Assembly: GCA_030445245.1 (NCBI GenBank)
Contig: JAUCSD010000001.1
Location: 750,671 to 814,670 of the forward strand
Source: Candidatus Saccharimonadota bacterium
GTDB taxonomy: Bacteria > Patescibacteriota > Saccharimonadia > Saccharimonadales > Saccharimonadaceae
Length of the DNA stretch: 64,000 nt
Direction: 5' to 3'
Shown piece by piece: positions 9,057-16,811 of the stretch. A program made the position numbers and the translations under genes. How positions within the stretch are numbered: position 1 is the first letter of the stretch; each line of letters starts with the position of its first letter. Below the pieces are notes generated by a model. The model was not told the origin of the DNA. It did no database searches and saw nothing but the letters and a program-made list of their open reading frames with translations.

Positions 9057-9077
9057 GAATAGCCTAGTCAATCACAA

Positions 9078-9113
9078 CTACGAGAATAGACCTGCAAAGG
9101 TCTATTCTCGTAG
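9078..9113. terminator. Perfect 15-bp hairpin between the two pilin genes
   Basis: Arms at 9078-9092 and 9099-9113 pair without mismatch around TGCAAA. No T-run follows, so it may stabilise the pilin mRNA 3' end or attenuate read-through rather than act as a classic terminator. Confidence 0.65.
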
Positions 9114-9229
9114 TAAGAGGCATCATCACTTTAAGTACACATACTGCTTATTCTTACTTTTATAAACGATAAATGAATAGTATACTACAAACATTATTAT
9201 CGTCATTTATCATGGGGGGCAGAATCGAT

Positions 9230-9757
9230 ATGATTCTTAACAATACTACTGTTAACGGCATGAGAAAGGAGCGAGGCTTCACTATTGTCGAGCTTTTGAT
9301 TGTGATTGTCATTATCGCTATCTTGGCTGCCATTACCATCATTGCGTATAACGGTTTGACGGCGCGTGCTAATACGTCCAGTTCACAAAGTGCTGCAGAA
9401 AATGCCACAAAGAAGGCCTCAGCCTATAATGCAGAAGTTGGTACATATCCAGCTGCAAGTTCGCTGATGACTACTGCAGCCAGCTCGACGACTTATTACC
9501 TTAACGGAATTACCTTTGACGCTACCATCTTATCTTCAGGTAACCTTCCCGCTTCACCATCTGAGCTTAACTTCTATAAATGTGGTACCGGGGCTACAAC
9601 AGCTGCTCCGACTACATTAGCTGGCATAACGACCCAGACTGGAACAAAGGTTAACTATTGGAATTACTCGACGGCTACTGTAGGTATTCAATCTACCGGC
9701 ATAATAGATCCCTCTGTAATCGCTACCTACAACGTTGGTTGCGTATTGAGTACCTAG
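9230..9757 (+). CDS. Type IV major-pilin-like protein (second tandem copy)
   Basis: 175 residues with leader MILNNTTVNGMRKERG and FTIVELLIVIVIIAILAAI. The frame is open from 9173, but the ATG at 9230 is preferred: its first residues match the paralogue's MILN start, and the same G-rich box (GGGGGGCA) lies upstream as at 8550. Cys pair at FYKCG and YNVGC near the end. It probably provides an alternative or additional pilus subunit. Confidence 0.9.
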   Translation: MILNNTTVNGMRKERGFTIVELLIVIVIIAILAAITIIAYNGLTARANTSSSQSAAENATKKASAYNAEVGTYPAASSLMTTAASSTTYYLNGITFDATILSSGNLPASPSELNFYKCGTGATTAAPTTLAGITTQTGTKVNYWNYSTATVGIQSTGIIDPSVIATYNVGCVLST

Positions 9758-9780
9758 TTTACAAAATAGGTACTGTTAAG

Positions 9781-9812
9781 AATAACGGATCTCATTTCTG
9801 AGATCCGTTATT
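9781..9812. terminator. Bidirectional terminator between pilin and glyA
   Basis: A 14-bp perfect stem (AATAACGGATCTCA and its complement) around TTTC lies between two convergent genes. Confidence 0.85.
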
Positions 9813-9825
9813 CTATATGTATCTG

Positions 9826-11103
9826 TTATTTATCGCTCGGTAGCGGGAATTGCTGAACGAATTCTTTCACTTCATTACGAAGCTTAGTGAGCTCAACCTC
9901 ATCCTCGCGAGCATCAATCGCTTGCTTCATCCACGTAGCGATTTGAGCCATGTGCTCTTCTTTAAGTCCGCGAGTAGTAATCGCTGGCGTACCAAGACGG
10001 ATACCACTTGGTTTAAATGGTGGGAGTGGGTCGTCGGCAACACTGTTGGCGTTAAGCGTTAGGCCAATTTTATCGAGAGCTCGCTCGACAACTTTACCGT
10101 CAAGACCAAAACTTTTATATACGTCAGCCAGAATCAAGTGATTACTCGTTCCGCCCGTGACTAGCTGGAAGCCCTGCTTCTGCATTTCGTCAGCCAGAAC
10201 TGCGGCATTTTTAATAATCTGCGCTGCATATTCTTTGAACTCTGGCTTGAGCGCTTCGCCGAATGCGACCGCTTTCGCTGCGATAGAGTGCATATGTGGC
10301 CCTCCCTGCGTACCTGGGAAGATAGAACGATCAATAAGCGTTGGAATGTTCTCAAGTGTCTTCTCAGGCTTTTTAAGTGGGTTGCCAACCGTGCCGCGAG
10401 ACAGAATCAGACCGCCACGAGGTCCACGTAGTGTCTTATGCGTTGTGGTTGTAATGACATGAAAGCCATGATCGAATGGGTTCTCGGCGACCCCACCGAC
10501 AATCAACCCTGCAATATGAGCCATGTCAGCCATCAGAAGCGCGCCCACTTCATTACCGATGGCAGCAAACTTAGCATAGTCGAGCTCACGGGGATAGGCG
10601 CTAAAACCGGCAAGAATAATCTTTGGCTTCGTTTCAAGCGCCACGCGGCGTAATTCTTCGTAGTCAATTTCACCTGTGTCAATATTCTTCATTTTATAGC
10701 GTACGAAGCTATATAGCTGTGCACTCCGCGTCACCGGCGCACCATGAGTGAGGTGACCACCATGAGAGAGATCCATGGCAAGAACAGTGTCACCTGGTTC
10801 AAGCCAAGCATTGTATACCGCCTCATTTGCCGGAGCTCCTGAGTGTGGCTGAACATTGGCATGGTCAGCTTTAAAAAGCTCTTTGGCGCGGTCAATTGCA
10901 AGCTGCTCGACCTGATCGGTAAAATCCTGACCCCCGTAATAACGACGACCTGGATAGCCTTCAGAGTACTTGTTAGTAAAAATGCTTCCGAGTGCAGTTA
11001 GCACGTCTCGCGATACATAATTCTCACTTGGGATAAGCTCAAGCCCATCACGTTCTCGTTGTTCTTCACCTGCTATTAAATCGGCAATTCGTGTATCTAT
11101 CAT
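9826..11103 (-). CDS. glyA: Serine hydroxymethyltransferase
   Basis: PLP enzyme that interconverts serine and glycine and charges tetrahydrofolate with a one-carbon unit. Visible marks are LIPSENYVS, NKYSEGYPGRRYYGG, NVQPHSGAPANEAV, SHGGHLTHG, DMAHIAGL, and the PLP-lysine segment TTTTHKTLRGPRGG. The start is the ATG at 11103 (MIDTRIADL), preceded by AGGAGA; the frame continues upstream to 11136 without such support. 425 residues, normal for the family. Divergent from the HTH-murA gene. Confidence 0.96.
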   Translation of the reverse strand: MIDTRIADLIAGEEQRERDGLELIPSENYVSRDVLTALGSIFTNKYSEGYPGRRYYGGQDFTDQVEQLAIDRAKELFKADHANVQPHSGAPANEAVYNAWLEPGDTVLAMDLSHGGHLTHGAPVTRSAQLYSFVRYKMKNIDTGEIDYEELRRVALETKPKIILAGFSAYPRELDYAKFAAIGNEVGALLMADMAHIAGLIVGGVAENPFDHGFHVITTTTHKTLRGPRGGLILSRGTVGNPLKKPEKTLENIPTLIDRSIFPGTQGGPHMHSIAAKAVAFGEALKPEFKEYAAQIIKNAAVLADEMQKQGFQLVTGGTSNHLILADVYKSFGLDGKVVERALDKIGLTLNANSVADDPLPPFKPSGIRLGTPAITTRGLKEEHMAQIATWMKQAIDAREDEVELTKLRNEVKEFVQQFPLPSDK

Positions 11104-11160
11104 GACAGTTCTCCTATGTACATTTAAGTATACCATCTATTGCATATATATCGTATGTGA

Positions 11161-11166
11161 TATAAT
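11161..11166 (+). promoter_or_regulatory. -10 hexamer of a leaderless-type promoter
   Basis: A perfect TATAAT ends 6 nt before the ATG at 11173, so the predicted transcript start is the first base of the codon. This is the clearest example of a spacing that recurs across the window. Confidence 0.65.
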
Positions 11167-11172
11167 GCTTAC

Positions 11173-12708
11173 ATGACTAATGAAGATTACAAAGTAAAAA
11201 TTGGCACCCTTATTCAAGAAGCCCGCATCCACCGCGGCCTTACACAAGCAGAGTTAGCGCTTGAGCTTAATACAAGCCAAAGCGCTGTTAATCGTATCGA
11301 AAAAGGTGGTCAAAATATCAGCCTTGAAATGATCGCTCGCATCAGTGATGTTCTGGCAAGCAATATCGTTACCCTTAACAGTACTAATAAAATTAACTTC
11401 CGTGTACGCGGTGGCAAAAAGCTAGCGGGCAGCATTGAAGTAAAGACAAGCAAAAATGCGGCTGTCGGGCTTCTTTGTGCTTCACTCCTCAATAAAGGAC
11501 GAACTACTCTTCGCCAGGTTGCTCGCATCGAAGAGGTTAACCGCATCATCGAAGTACTTCAAAGTATCGGTGTAAAGACGCGTTGGATCGGTGACACGAA
11601 CGACCTTGAGATTACTCCACCAAAGCGTCTTGAGCTTGAGAAGATCGATGTTGAAGCAGCTAAGCGTACACGTACCATTATCATGTTCCTCGGACCTCTC
11701 CTTCACCAATACAGCGACTTCAAATTACCCTTTGCTGGCGGCTGTAACCTTGGCACCCGAACAGTAGAGCCTCATATGGTCGGACTTGCCGCTTTCGGCA
11801 TGAAAGTGGTCGCCGCACCAAACACTGATTACTACCATGCAATTGTCACGAAGAAGAAGGTGACGAGGACGATCCTTCTCACCGAACGCGGTGACACGGT
11901 CGCTGAAAACGTTATTATGGCCGCAGCGTTGTACGACGGCACTACTATGATCCGTAACGCCAGCCCAAACTACATGGTGCAGGATGTTTGTTTCTTCTTA
12001 CAAAAACTCGGTGTTAAAATCGAAGGTATCGGAACAACCACCCTTACGATCACCGGCAAGAAAACGATCAATCAAGATATTGAATATTACCCAAGTGAAG
12101 ACCCTATTGAAGCCATGAGTCTCATCGCAGCCGGTATCGTAACCGATTCTGAAATCAGCATCACTCGTGTCCCTATTGAATTCGTTGAAATTGAGCTTGC
12201 CACCCTTGAAGGCATGGGGCTTAACTACGAACGAACAACAGAGTATACGGCACGCAATGGTTCGACGCGACTCGTTGATATCACACTTGGCCACTCCAAG
12301 CTGCACGCGCCAAAGGACAAGCTTCACAGCATGCCATTCCCAGGTGTTAATATGGACAATCTTCCCTTCCTTGGGCTGATCGCAACAGTAGCCGAAGGCC
12401 GTACACTCGTCCACGACTGGTCGTACGAAAACCGTGCAATCTATTTCACGGAACTGAGTAAGCTAAATGCCAAAATTGAATTAGTTGACCCACACCGCGT
12501 TTACATTACCGGTCCAACAAAATGGAAGCCAGCTGATATCATTGCCCCGCCCGCCCTGCGTCCTTCGGTTGTGATTTTGCTCGCTATGCTTGCAGCTCCA
12601 GGCAAATCAACGCTACGTGACGTTTACTCAATCAACCGTGGCTACGAGGAGCTTGCAAACCGTCTCAATATCCTAGGCGCCGATATTGAGACTCTCCGAG
12701 AAATCTAG
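11173..12708 (+). CDS. murA: MurA-type enolpyruvyl transferase with N-terminal XRE-type HTH domain
   Basis: 511 residues. Residues 8-64 form a Cro/C1-type helix-turn-helix (LIQEARIHRGLTQAELALEL, then SQSAVNRIEKGG). From residue 73 the EPSP/MurA fold begins. KTSKNAAV at 91-98 holds the Lys-Asn pair that binds the sugar nucleotide. GGCNLGTRTVEPH at 189-201 holds the catalytic-loop Cys191. The enzyme transfers enolpyruvate from PEP to UDP-GlcNAc, the step before MurB. Catalytic residues are kept, so activity is likely; a sensor or regulator role for the fused HTH is inferred. A perfect TATAAT ends 6 nt before the ATG. Confidence 0.9.
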   Translation: MTNEDYKVKIGTLIQEARIHRGLTQAELALELNTSQSAVNRIEKGGQNISLEMIARISDVLASNIVTLNSTNKINFRVRGGKKLAGSIEVKTSKNAAVGLLCASLLNKGRTTLRQVARIEEVNRIIEVLQSIGVKTRWIGDTNDLEITPPKRLELEKIDVEAAKRTRTIIMFLGPLLHQYSDFKLPFAGGCNLGTRTVEPHMVGLAAFGMKVVAAPNTDYYHAIVTKKKVTRTILLTERGDTVAENVIMAAALYDGTTMIRNASPNYMVQDVCFFLQKLGVKIEGIGTTTLTITGKKTINQDIEYYPSEDPIEAMSLIAAGIVTDSEISITRVPIEFVEIELATLEGMGLNYERTTEYTARNGSTRLVDITLGHSKLHAPKDKLHSMPFPGVNMDNLPFLGLIATVAEGRTLVHDWSYENRAIYFTELSKLNAKIELVDPHRVYITGPTKWKPADIIAPPALRPSVVILLAMLAAPGKSTLRDVYSINRGYEELANRLNILGADIETLREI

Positions 12709-12745
12709 ATTTACCCCTTGCTGTGTGTTACAATAGCTGATGTTT

Positions 12746-12823
12746 GGCGAATGTAGCTCATCTGGTTAGAGCGCCGGGTTGTGGTTCCGGAGGTAGTGGG
12801 TTCAATCCCCATCATTCGCCCCA
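12746..12823 (+). tRNA. tRNA-His (anticodon GTG)
   Basis: A complete cloverleaf with the extra G at -1 opposite C73, typical of tRNA-His. Acceptor GCGAATG/CATTCGC, anticodon loop TTGTGGT (anticodon GTG), T-arm GTGGG-TTCAATC-CCCAT. CCA is encoded and forms the first bases of a CCAAGCATAAG direct repeat. Confidence 0.95.
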
Positions 12824-12839
12824 AGCATAAGCACAATGA

Positions 12840-12886
12840 AAAGAGACTTCTTTCGGGAAGTCTCTTTGTTTTGTTACAATGAAGTA
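12840..12886 (+). promoter_or_regulatory. Terminator-promoter module 1 (after tRNA-His)
   Basis: Hairpin AGAGACTTC…GAAGTCTCT with a T-rich tail, then TACAAT at 12875-12880 ending 6 nt before the ATG at 12887. It terminates tRNA-His and starts the NUDIX gene. Confidence 0.7.
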
Positions 12887-13405
12887 ATGATAAATTCTGA
12901 CGAACTTCTATTCTCCGTTGATGAAAGTAATAGCCCTATTGACCCTCGGCCGCGAGCCTTATCACACCAAACAGGAATATGGCATCGCTCGTGCCATGTT
13001 TGGATTATTAACCACAAACGAGAGATCCTTTGCCAACAACGTTCACTTTTGAAAGACAGTAATCCAGGTCGATGGGAACCATTCTTTGGTGGTCATCTAG
13101 CACCCGGTCAAGAATATATGGCAAACGCTATATCTGAGCTAGAAGAAGAGCTAGGTCTAGATGTGAATCCTAGCCAATTGCATTTCTTCGAGGAATACAA
13201 ATATTCCAAAGGAACAGAGTTCCAAGGCGTATTCATCTTGGAATGGAATGGTGACCTCAACACGCTTAAACTAGAAGAAGATGAGGTTCAGAGGGTAGAG
13301 TGGAGAAGCATCGATGAAGTTGAGCGGCTTGTTGTACGTGAGAAAAGCGAACGATGGACTCTCATTGGTTACGAGGAAAAGTTGTTGAACCAGCTAAGAA
13401 AATAG
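12887..13405 (+). CDS. NUDIX hydrolase (isopentenyl-diphosphate isomerase-like)
   Basis: 172 residues. The Nudix box GHLAPGQ-x7-SELEEELGL (near residues 68-90) has Gln for the first Glu and Ser for Arg, but keeps the metal-binding ELEEEL. HQTGIWHRSCHVWI at the N-terminus and GRWEPFFGGH are typical of the IDI-like branch. The ATG at 12887 is chosen because a -10 hexamer ends 6 nt before it; the frame is open from 12836. The gene lies between two copies of CCAAGCATAAG, so it looks like a single-gene insertion behind tRNA-His. Substrate unknown. Confidence 0.87.
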   Translation: MINSDELLFSVDESNSPIDPRPRALSHQTGIWHRSCHVWIINHKREILCQQRSLLKDSNPGRWEPFFGGHLAPGQEYMANAISELEEELGLDVNPSQLHFFEEYKYSKGTEFQGVFILEWNGDLNTLKLEEDEVQRVEWRSIDEVERLVVREKSERWTLIGYEEKLLNQLRK

Positions 13406-13433
13406 TTCGAACATCTCTTACTATCCCGTCCCA
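13406..13433 (+). repeat. 28-bp interspersed repeat, copy 1 (divergent)
   Basis: Begins TTCGAAC directly after the TAG of the NUDIX gene and ends GTCCCA. The same length as the other copies, but more diverged, with 16 of 28 positions matching the copy at 18565. Confidence 0.5.
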
Positions 13434-13448
13434 AGCATAAGTACGTTA

Positions 13449-13495
13449 AAAGAGATCTCTATCTAGAGGTCTCTTTATTTTGGTATGATAAGTCT
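13449..13495 (+). promoter_or_regulatory. Terminator-promoter module 2
   Basis: Hairpin AGAGATCTCTATCTAGAGGTCTCT, T-rich tail, then TGGTATGAT (extended -10). TATGAT ends 6 nt before an ATG at 13496 whose frame stops after four codons. It is preceded by CCAAGCATAAGTAC, a near-copy of the sequence at the tRNA-His end. Confidence 0.65.
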
Positions 13496-13774
13496 ATGAG
13501 TAAAGAATAGGTTTCAGAGTTATTTTTATCGAGCTTAGTGCACCGCTCGAGACACGAGTTGAGCGAGCGAACCATCCCGATAGGCGACGACTCAAAGTTC
13601 ATGCCCCGGACGCAACGAGAGCCGCACAACTCGAGACGACACATAACTTCCCGAGTCCCTCACCCTTCTTTTATCCTGACAACTATACGAAAATTAATAC
13701 TGCCTATAAAAATCCGAAGAGATTGCACGAGAAATCATTCATGCCTAGTGCAGTCTATTATGCGTACGGGTTGA
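13496..13774 (+). pseudogene. Candidate decayed gene behind an intact promoter module
   Basis: The ATG is placed exactly as in the other leaderless units, but codon 5 is TAG. Read in the same frame, the sequence after the TAG stays open for about 88 more codons to a TGA at 13772-13774. The hypothetical product matches nothing I recognise. It may be a broken cassette gene, a very short peptide, or a non-coding transcript. Confidence 0.35.
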
Positions 13775-14132
13775 AGCCTCGAGTTGGTGGTTCCTTAAAA
13801 CTCGGACGTGGTTGAGGTACGGAAGGAATGGATGGATGGTTATCTGAATGGGCAAGCGGGTCGGTAGTATTTTGCACTTGTCGTCCAGTTGGCACAATGG
13901 GGTCACGTCTGAAAGAATCTATAACTCCTTGGCGTGCTTGGTATCGCAATCCACCCCGCCCAATGTGTGAGTCACGATACTTACGAACCACCGAACGGCT
14001 CTGGTCAGCGTTGTAGCGCTGCCCGAATGTTTGAGAGTTAGTAGAGCCAATCGAACCGCCATTTGACACCTCAGCATAGCCGCTTGAGTGGAACGGTTTC
14101 TCGGTTTGATCACCAAATCTATGAATATTCAT
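13758..14132 (-). CDS. Small polar protein of unknown function
   Basis: 124 residues, hydrophilic, no membrane segment, rich in Ser, Arg, Gln and Pro, with a proline-rich tail (HPSIPSVPQPRPSFKEPPTR). No family recognised. A clean TATAAT at 14151-14146 on the minus strand lies 13 nt before the ATG, which supports a real gene. It shares its upstream region with tRNA-Gly on the other strand. Confidence 0.6.
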   Translation of the reverse strand: MNIHRFGDQTEKPFHSSGYAEVSNGGSIGSTNSQTFGQRYNADQSRSVVRKYRDSHIGRGGLRYQARQGVIDSFRRDPIVPTGRQVQNTTDPLAHSDNHPSIPSVPQPRPSFKEPPTRGFNPYA

Positions 14133-14181
14133 GGTTATGGTTTATATTATAGCGCATAACCTGGTATAATTTGTTAGACGT

Positions 14182-14256
14182 GCGGGCGTCGTATAATGGC
14201 TAATATGCCTGCCTTCCAAGCAAGCGATGAGAGTTCGATTCTCTCCGCCCGCACCA
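14182..14256 (+). tRNA. tRNA-Gly (anticodon TCC)
   Basis: Acceptor GCGGGCG/CGCCCGC, anticodon loop CTTCCAA (anticodon TCC, reading GGA), T-arm GAGAG-TTCGATT-CTCTC, CCA encoded. One mismatch in the anticodon stem (C28-A42). Length is 75 nt. Confidence 0.95.
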
Positions 14257-14294
14257 AACTAAAAAGACATCTTAGCGATGTCTTTTTAGTTTGG
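14254..14294. terminator. 18-bp perfect hairpin, bidirectional terminator
   Basis: The stem begins inside the CCA of tRNA-Gly and has A/T runs at both ends, with loop TTAGC. It ends tRNA-Gly on the plus strand and purF on the minus strand. Confidence 0.9.
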
Positions 14295-14301
14295 TAGATT
14301 A

Positions 14302-15711
14302 TTACGCGTGAACGGCTTGTTTTATGGCGTCTTTTTGCCTGCCGATAGGTATCGGATAAACGCCATCGAAACAAGCAGTCGAAAGGGAACTCGCCGGTAG
14401 ACCCGTCGCCCGAACGGTCGCCGCTTGAGATAAGTACCCAAGCGAGTCGACACCGAGGTGCTTCCTAATTTCTGATGGATTCATATGATGAGCAATCAAA
14501 TCATCTTGTCGTGGTAAGTTAATGCCATAAAAATCAGGATATCTCACGGGAGGTGAGCTAATAAGGATATGGACCTCTTTCGCACCCGCGTCATAGAGCA
14601 TTCGTGCAATTTTACGCGTCGTCGTACCACGCACAATTGAGTCATCGATCAGTATCACACGCTTCCCTTTTAAAATATACGGAATGGGATTGAGTTTCAT
14701 CTTAAGATCCTGTTCACGCAATTTTGCCGTAGGACGAATAAAGGTACGGTGAATGTAGCGATTTTTCATGAGAGCCATTTCAAATGGAATGCCACTTTCA
14801 CGCGAGTATCCGAGTGCTGCCGGAATAGCTGAGTCAGGAACAGGCACAACAAGGTCAGCTTCAATCTTATATTCTCGGGCTAGCTCCTCGCCCATATTCT
14901 CACGGGCTAGATTTACGCTTCGGCCTTCGATCACGCTGTCAGGACGTGCAAAATAGACAAATTCAAAAATATCCATCTTTAGATTCCCAGGGGCAGCTTG
15001 GTGCGACCGTATTCCGTTCTGGTCAATCACGACTAGCTCACCAGGTTTCACGTCACGTACAAATGTAGCGCCGACAGTATCAAACGCACACGTTTCAGAG
15101 GAGACCACGTAGCCACCTTCGAGTGTCGCGACTGATAGCGGGCGTATGCCACACCTGTCACGAAAGGCTACCAACTTATCCGCTACCATAGCAACGGCGG
15201 AGAATGCTCCTTCGAATAGTGGATACGCTTGCAAGACGGCATTCTCAAGACTTAGCTTATCTTGGCGCACGTAACAGGCAATAGCTTCAGCCATCATCTC
15301 AGAGTCGTTTAATCGTTTGCAATCTACGCCACGTTCACGCAGGAATGCTTCAAGGTTTTCAGTAGCTGGTAGATTGCCATTATGTGCGAACGCTACACCA
15401 CTCGTACGATTGAGAATGGGCTGACTGTGCGCGCCATCGGCCGCGCCAGATGTTGAGTAGCGGTTATGACCGATGGTAATCGTGCCAGCTAGTTGTTCAA
15501 GATCTTCTTCACGATATGCGCTTGCTACAAGTCCTGGGCTAGTGTGCCGATAAAAAGAGACGCCGTCACTACTAACGATACCCGAGCTTTCCTGTCCTCT
15601 ATGCTGCAGAGCCCACAATCCATAGAATGTCGTGCGCGCCGCCTCCTCTCCGATGCCAAATGTACCAAATACCGCGCACTTTTCATGAATAGATTCGTCA
15701 GACAAAATCAA
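14302..15711 (-). CDS. purF: Amidophosphoribosyltransferase
   Basis: First committed step of purine synthesis: PRPP plus glutamine gives phosphoribosylamine. 469 residues. An 11-residue propeptide precedes the catalytic Cys12 (HEKCAVFG), as in the B. subtilis-type enzyme. The glutamine-site segments ALQHRGQESSG, GHNRYSTSG and AFAHNGNL follow, and the PRPP motif VILIDDSIVRGTT is at 352-364. No ATG is available in frame before the Cys; the likely start is TTG at 15711. No other pur gene lies in the window, so it may support salvage-linked or partial purine metabolism. Confidence 0.94.
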   Translation of the reverse strand: MILSDESIHEKCAVFGTFGIGEEAARTTFYGLWALQHRGQESSGIVSSDGVSFYRHTSPGLVASAYREEDLEQLAGTITIGHNRYSTSGAADGAHSQPILNRTSGVAFAHNGNLPATENLEAFLRERGVDCKRLNDSEMMAEAIACYVRQDKLSLENAVLQAYPLFEGAFSAVAMVADKLVAFRDRCGIRPLSVATLEGGYVVSSETCAFDTVGATFVRDVKPGELVVIDQNGIRSHQAAPGNLKMDIFEFVYFARPDSVIEGRSVNLARENMGEELAREYKIEADLVVPVPDSAIPAALGYSRESGIPFEMALMKNRYIHRTFIRPTAKLREQDLKMKLNPIPYILKGKRVILIDDSIVRGTTTRKIARMLYDAGAKEVHILISSPPVRYPDFYGINLPRQDDLIAHHMNPSEIRKHLGVDSLGYLSQAATVRATGLPASSLSTACFDGVYPIPIGRQKDAIKQAVHA

Positions 15712-15820
15712 TATCGAATAGGCGATTTATTATCCTAATGCCTATATTCCTTCAAGTTCATTCTAGCACAGGCATTGTCCAGCGACGAATTGTAGGTTAT
15801 CAGGTATAATAATCAGGAAT

Positions 15821-15896
15821 GCCCCGGTAGCTCAGTGGATAGAGCAAGAGACTTCTAAGCTTTTGGTCGCTGGTTCGATTCCAGCCCGGGGTACCA
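15821..15896 (+). tRNA. tRNA-Arg (anticodon TCT)
   Basis: Acceptor GCCCCGG/CCGGGGT (last pair G-T), D-arm GCTC..GAGC, anticodon loop CTTCTAA (anticodon TCT, reading AGA), T-arm GCTGG-TTCGATT-CCAGC, CCA encoded. Weak anticodon stem with an A-G mismatch. It marks the left end of the main cassette-like array. Confidence 0.93.
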
Positions 15897-15911
15897 TAGT
15901 GCTTATGTTTA

Positions 15912-15955
15912 AATAGACTTCCTAGGAAGTCTATTTTGTTTGGTATGATTAGGCG
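15912..15955 (+). promoter_or_regulatory. Terminator-promoter module 3 (after tRNA-Arg)
   Basis: ATAGACTTCCTAGGAAGTCTAT hairpin, TTTTG tail, then TTTGGTATGAT, an extended -10. TATGAT at 15944-15949 ends 6 nt before the ATG at 15956. Confidence 0.75.
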
Positions 15956-16666
15956 ATGGACAAGGTGTTTATTCGAGGAGTACGGCTGGGTGAAGTGGAT
16001 TATTCTACTTATCCTTTTTCTATTCCTGCAGTAAAAGATATTGAATCGGTACATTTCGCATCGCCCGTTACTTTTTTCGTAGGTGAAAATGGAAGCGGTA
16101 AATCGACTCTGGTTGAAGCGATCGCTGTTGCTGCAGGTTTTAATGCCGAGGGTGGCACCAAGAATTATAACTTTAGCTCGCAAGATACCACGTCTTCATT
16201 GACGAGTAATATCACTCTTATTAGGGGTATCGTTAGAGAGAAATATGGATACTTTCTACGTGCAGAAACTTTCTATACTACTGCTAGCTACGCAGAAAAT
16301 GATGTAGAAGCTCCGCTATTATTTGGTGGCAAACGTATTCACGAACAGTCTCATGGGGAAGCATTTTTATCGATAGTTAAGGAATTTAGACCGGGTTTAT
16401 TTATCTTTGACGAGCCTGAAGCAGCCCTGTCCCCACAACGACAACTAGCACTACTCGTTGCAATGCATGACTTAGTCCAACAAGGTTCCCAATTTATCAT
16501 AGCGACCCACTCTCCTATTCTTCTTGCTTATCCTAAAGCGAATATTTATCAACTTTCACAGGAGGGCATAGGCAAGGTTGGATACGAGGATGTTGAACAC
16601 GTCACTCTTACCCGAGACTTCTTAGCTAATCCATCGGGATACTTAAATAGACTACTAATAAGCTAA
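15956..16666 (+). CDS. AAA/ABC-type ATPase (AAA_21-like)
   Basis: 236 residues. Walker A GENGSGKST near residue 43, signature-like SHGEAF near 130, Walker B FIFDEPEAALSP near 150, switch His in ATHSPI near 180. The family (predicted ATPases of the OLD/RecF-like type) has no uniform function, and no nuclease or toxin partner is next to it. First gene of the array behind tRNA-Arg, transcribed from module 3. Confidence 0.85.
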   Translation: MDKVFIRGVRLGEVDYSTYPFSIPAVKDIESVHFASPVTFFVGENGSGKSTLVEAIAVAAGFNAEGGTKNYNFSSQDTTSSLTSNITLIRGIVREKYGYFLRAETFYTTASYAENDVEAPLLFGGKRIHEQSHGEAFLSIVKEFRPGLFIFDEPEAALSPQRQLALLVAMHDLVQQGSQFIIATHSPILLAYPKANIYQLSQEGIGKVGYEDVEHVTLTRDFLANPSGYLNRLLIS

Positions 16667-16685
16667 ATGCCGACCAAGATCTTGG

Positions 16686-16713
16686 TTCTAATTTCGTACA
16701 TAGTACTGTACCA
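16686..16713 (+). repeat. 28-bp interspersed repeat, copy 2
   Basis: Starts TTCTAATTTCGTACATAG and ends CTGTACCA, 19 nt after the ATPase stop codon. Followed by a long second-type element. Confidence 0.8.
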
Positions 16714-16726
16714 AATCCCGTTAACA

Positions 16727-16786
16727 GATCTGATTTAGTTCGAGCCCTTAGACCACTTTAACAGCCTATCTATTAAACAGTCCTAG
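16727..16786 (+). repeat. Long companion repeat, copy 1
   Basis: Roughly 60 bp beginning GATCTGATTTAGTTCGAG. Related to the elements at 18174, 20298, 23410 and more weakly 24247. Confidence 0.6.
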
Positions 16787-16811
16787 CCTACCAACTGTTA
16801 TAATTAGTTAC

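Noticed and set aside
11173-12708. UGA recoding (as in SR1/Gracilibacteria)
   Set aside because: Genes across the window end normally at UGA, and no conserved protein needs read-through of a UGA.
13496-13510. Amber suppression or pyrrolysine
   Set aside because: There is a single case, no suppressor tRNA in the window, and the downstream frame matches no known protein. Decay is the simpler reading.
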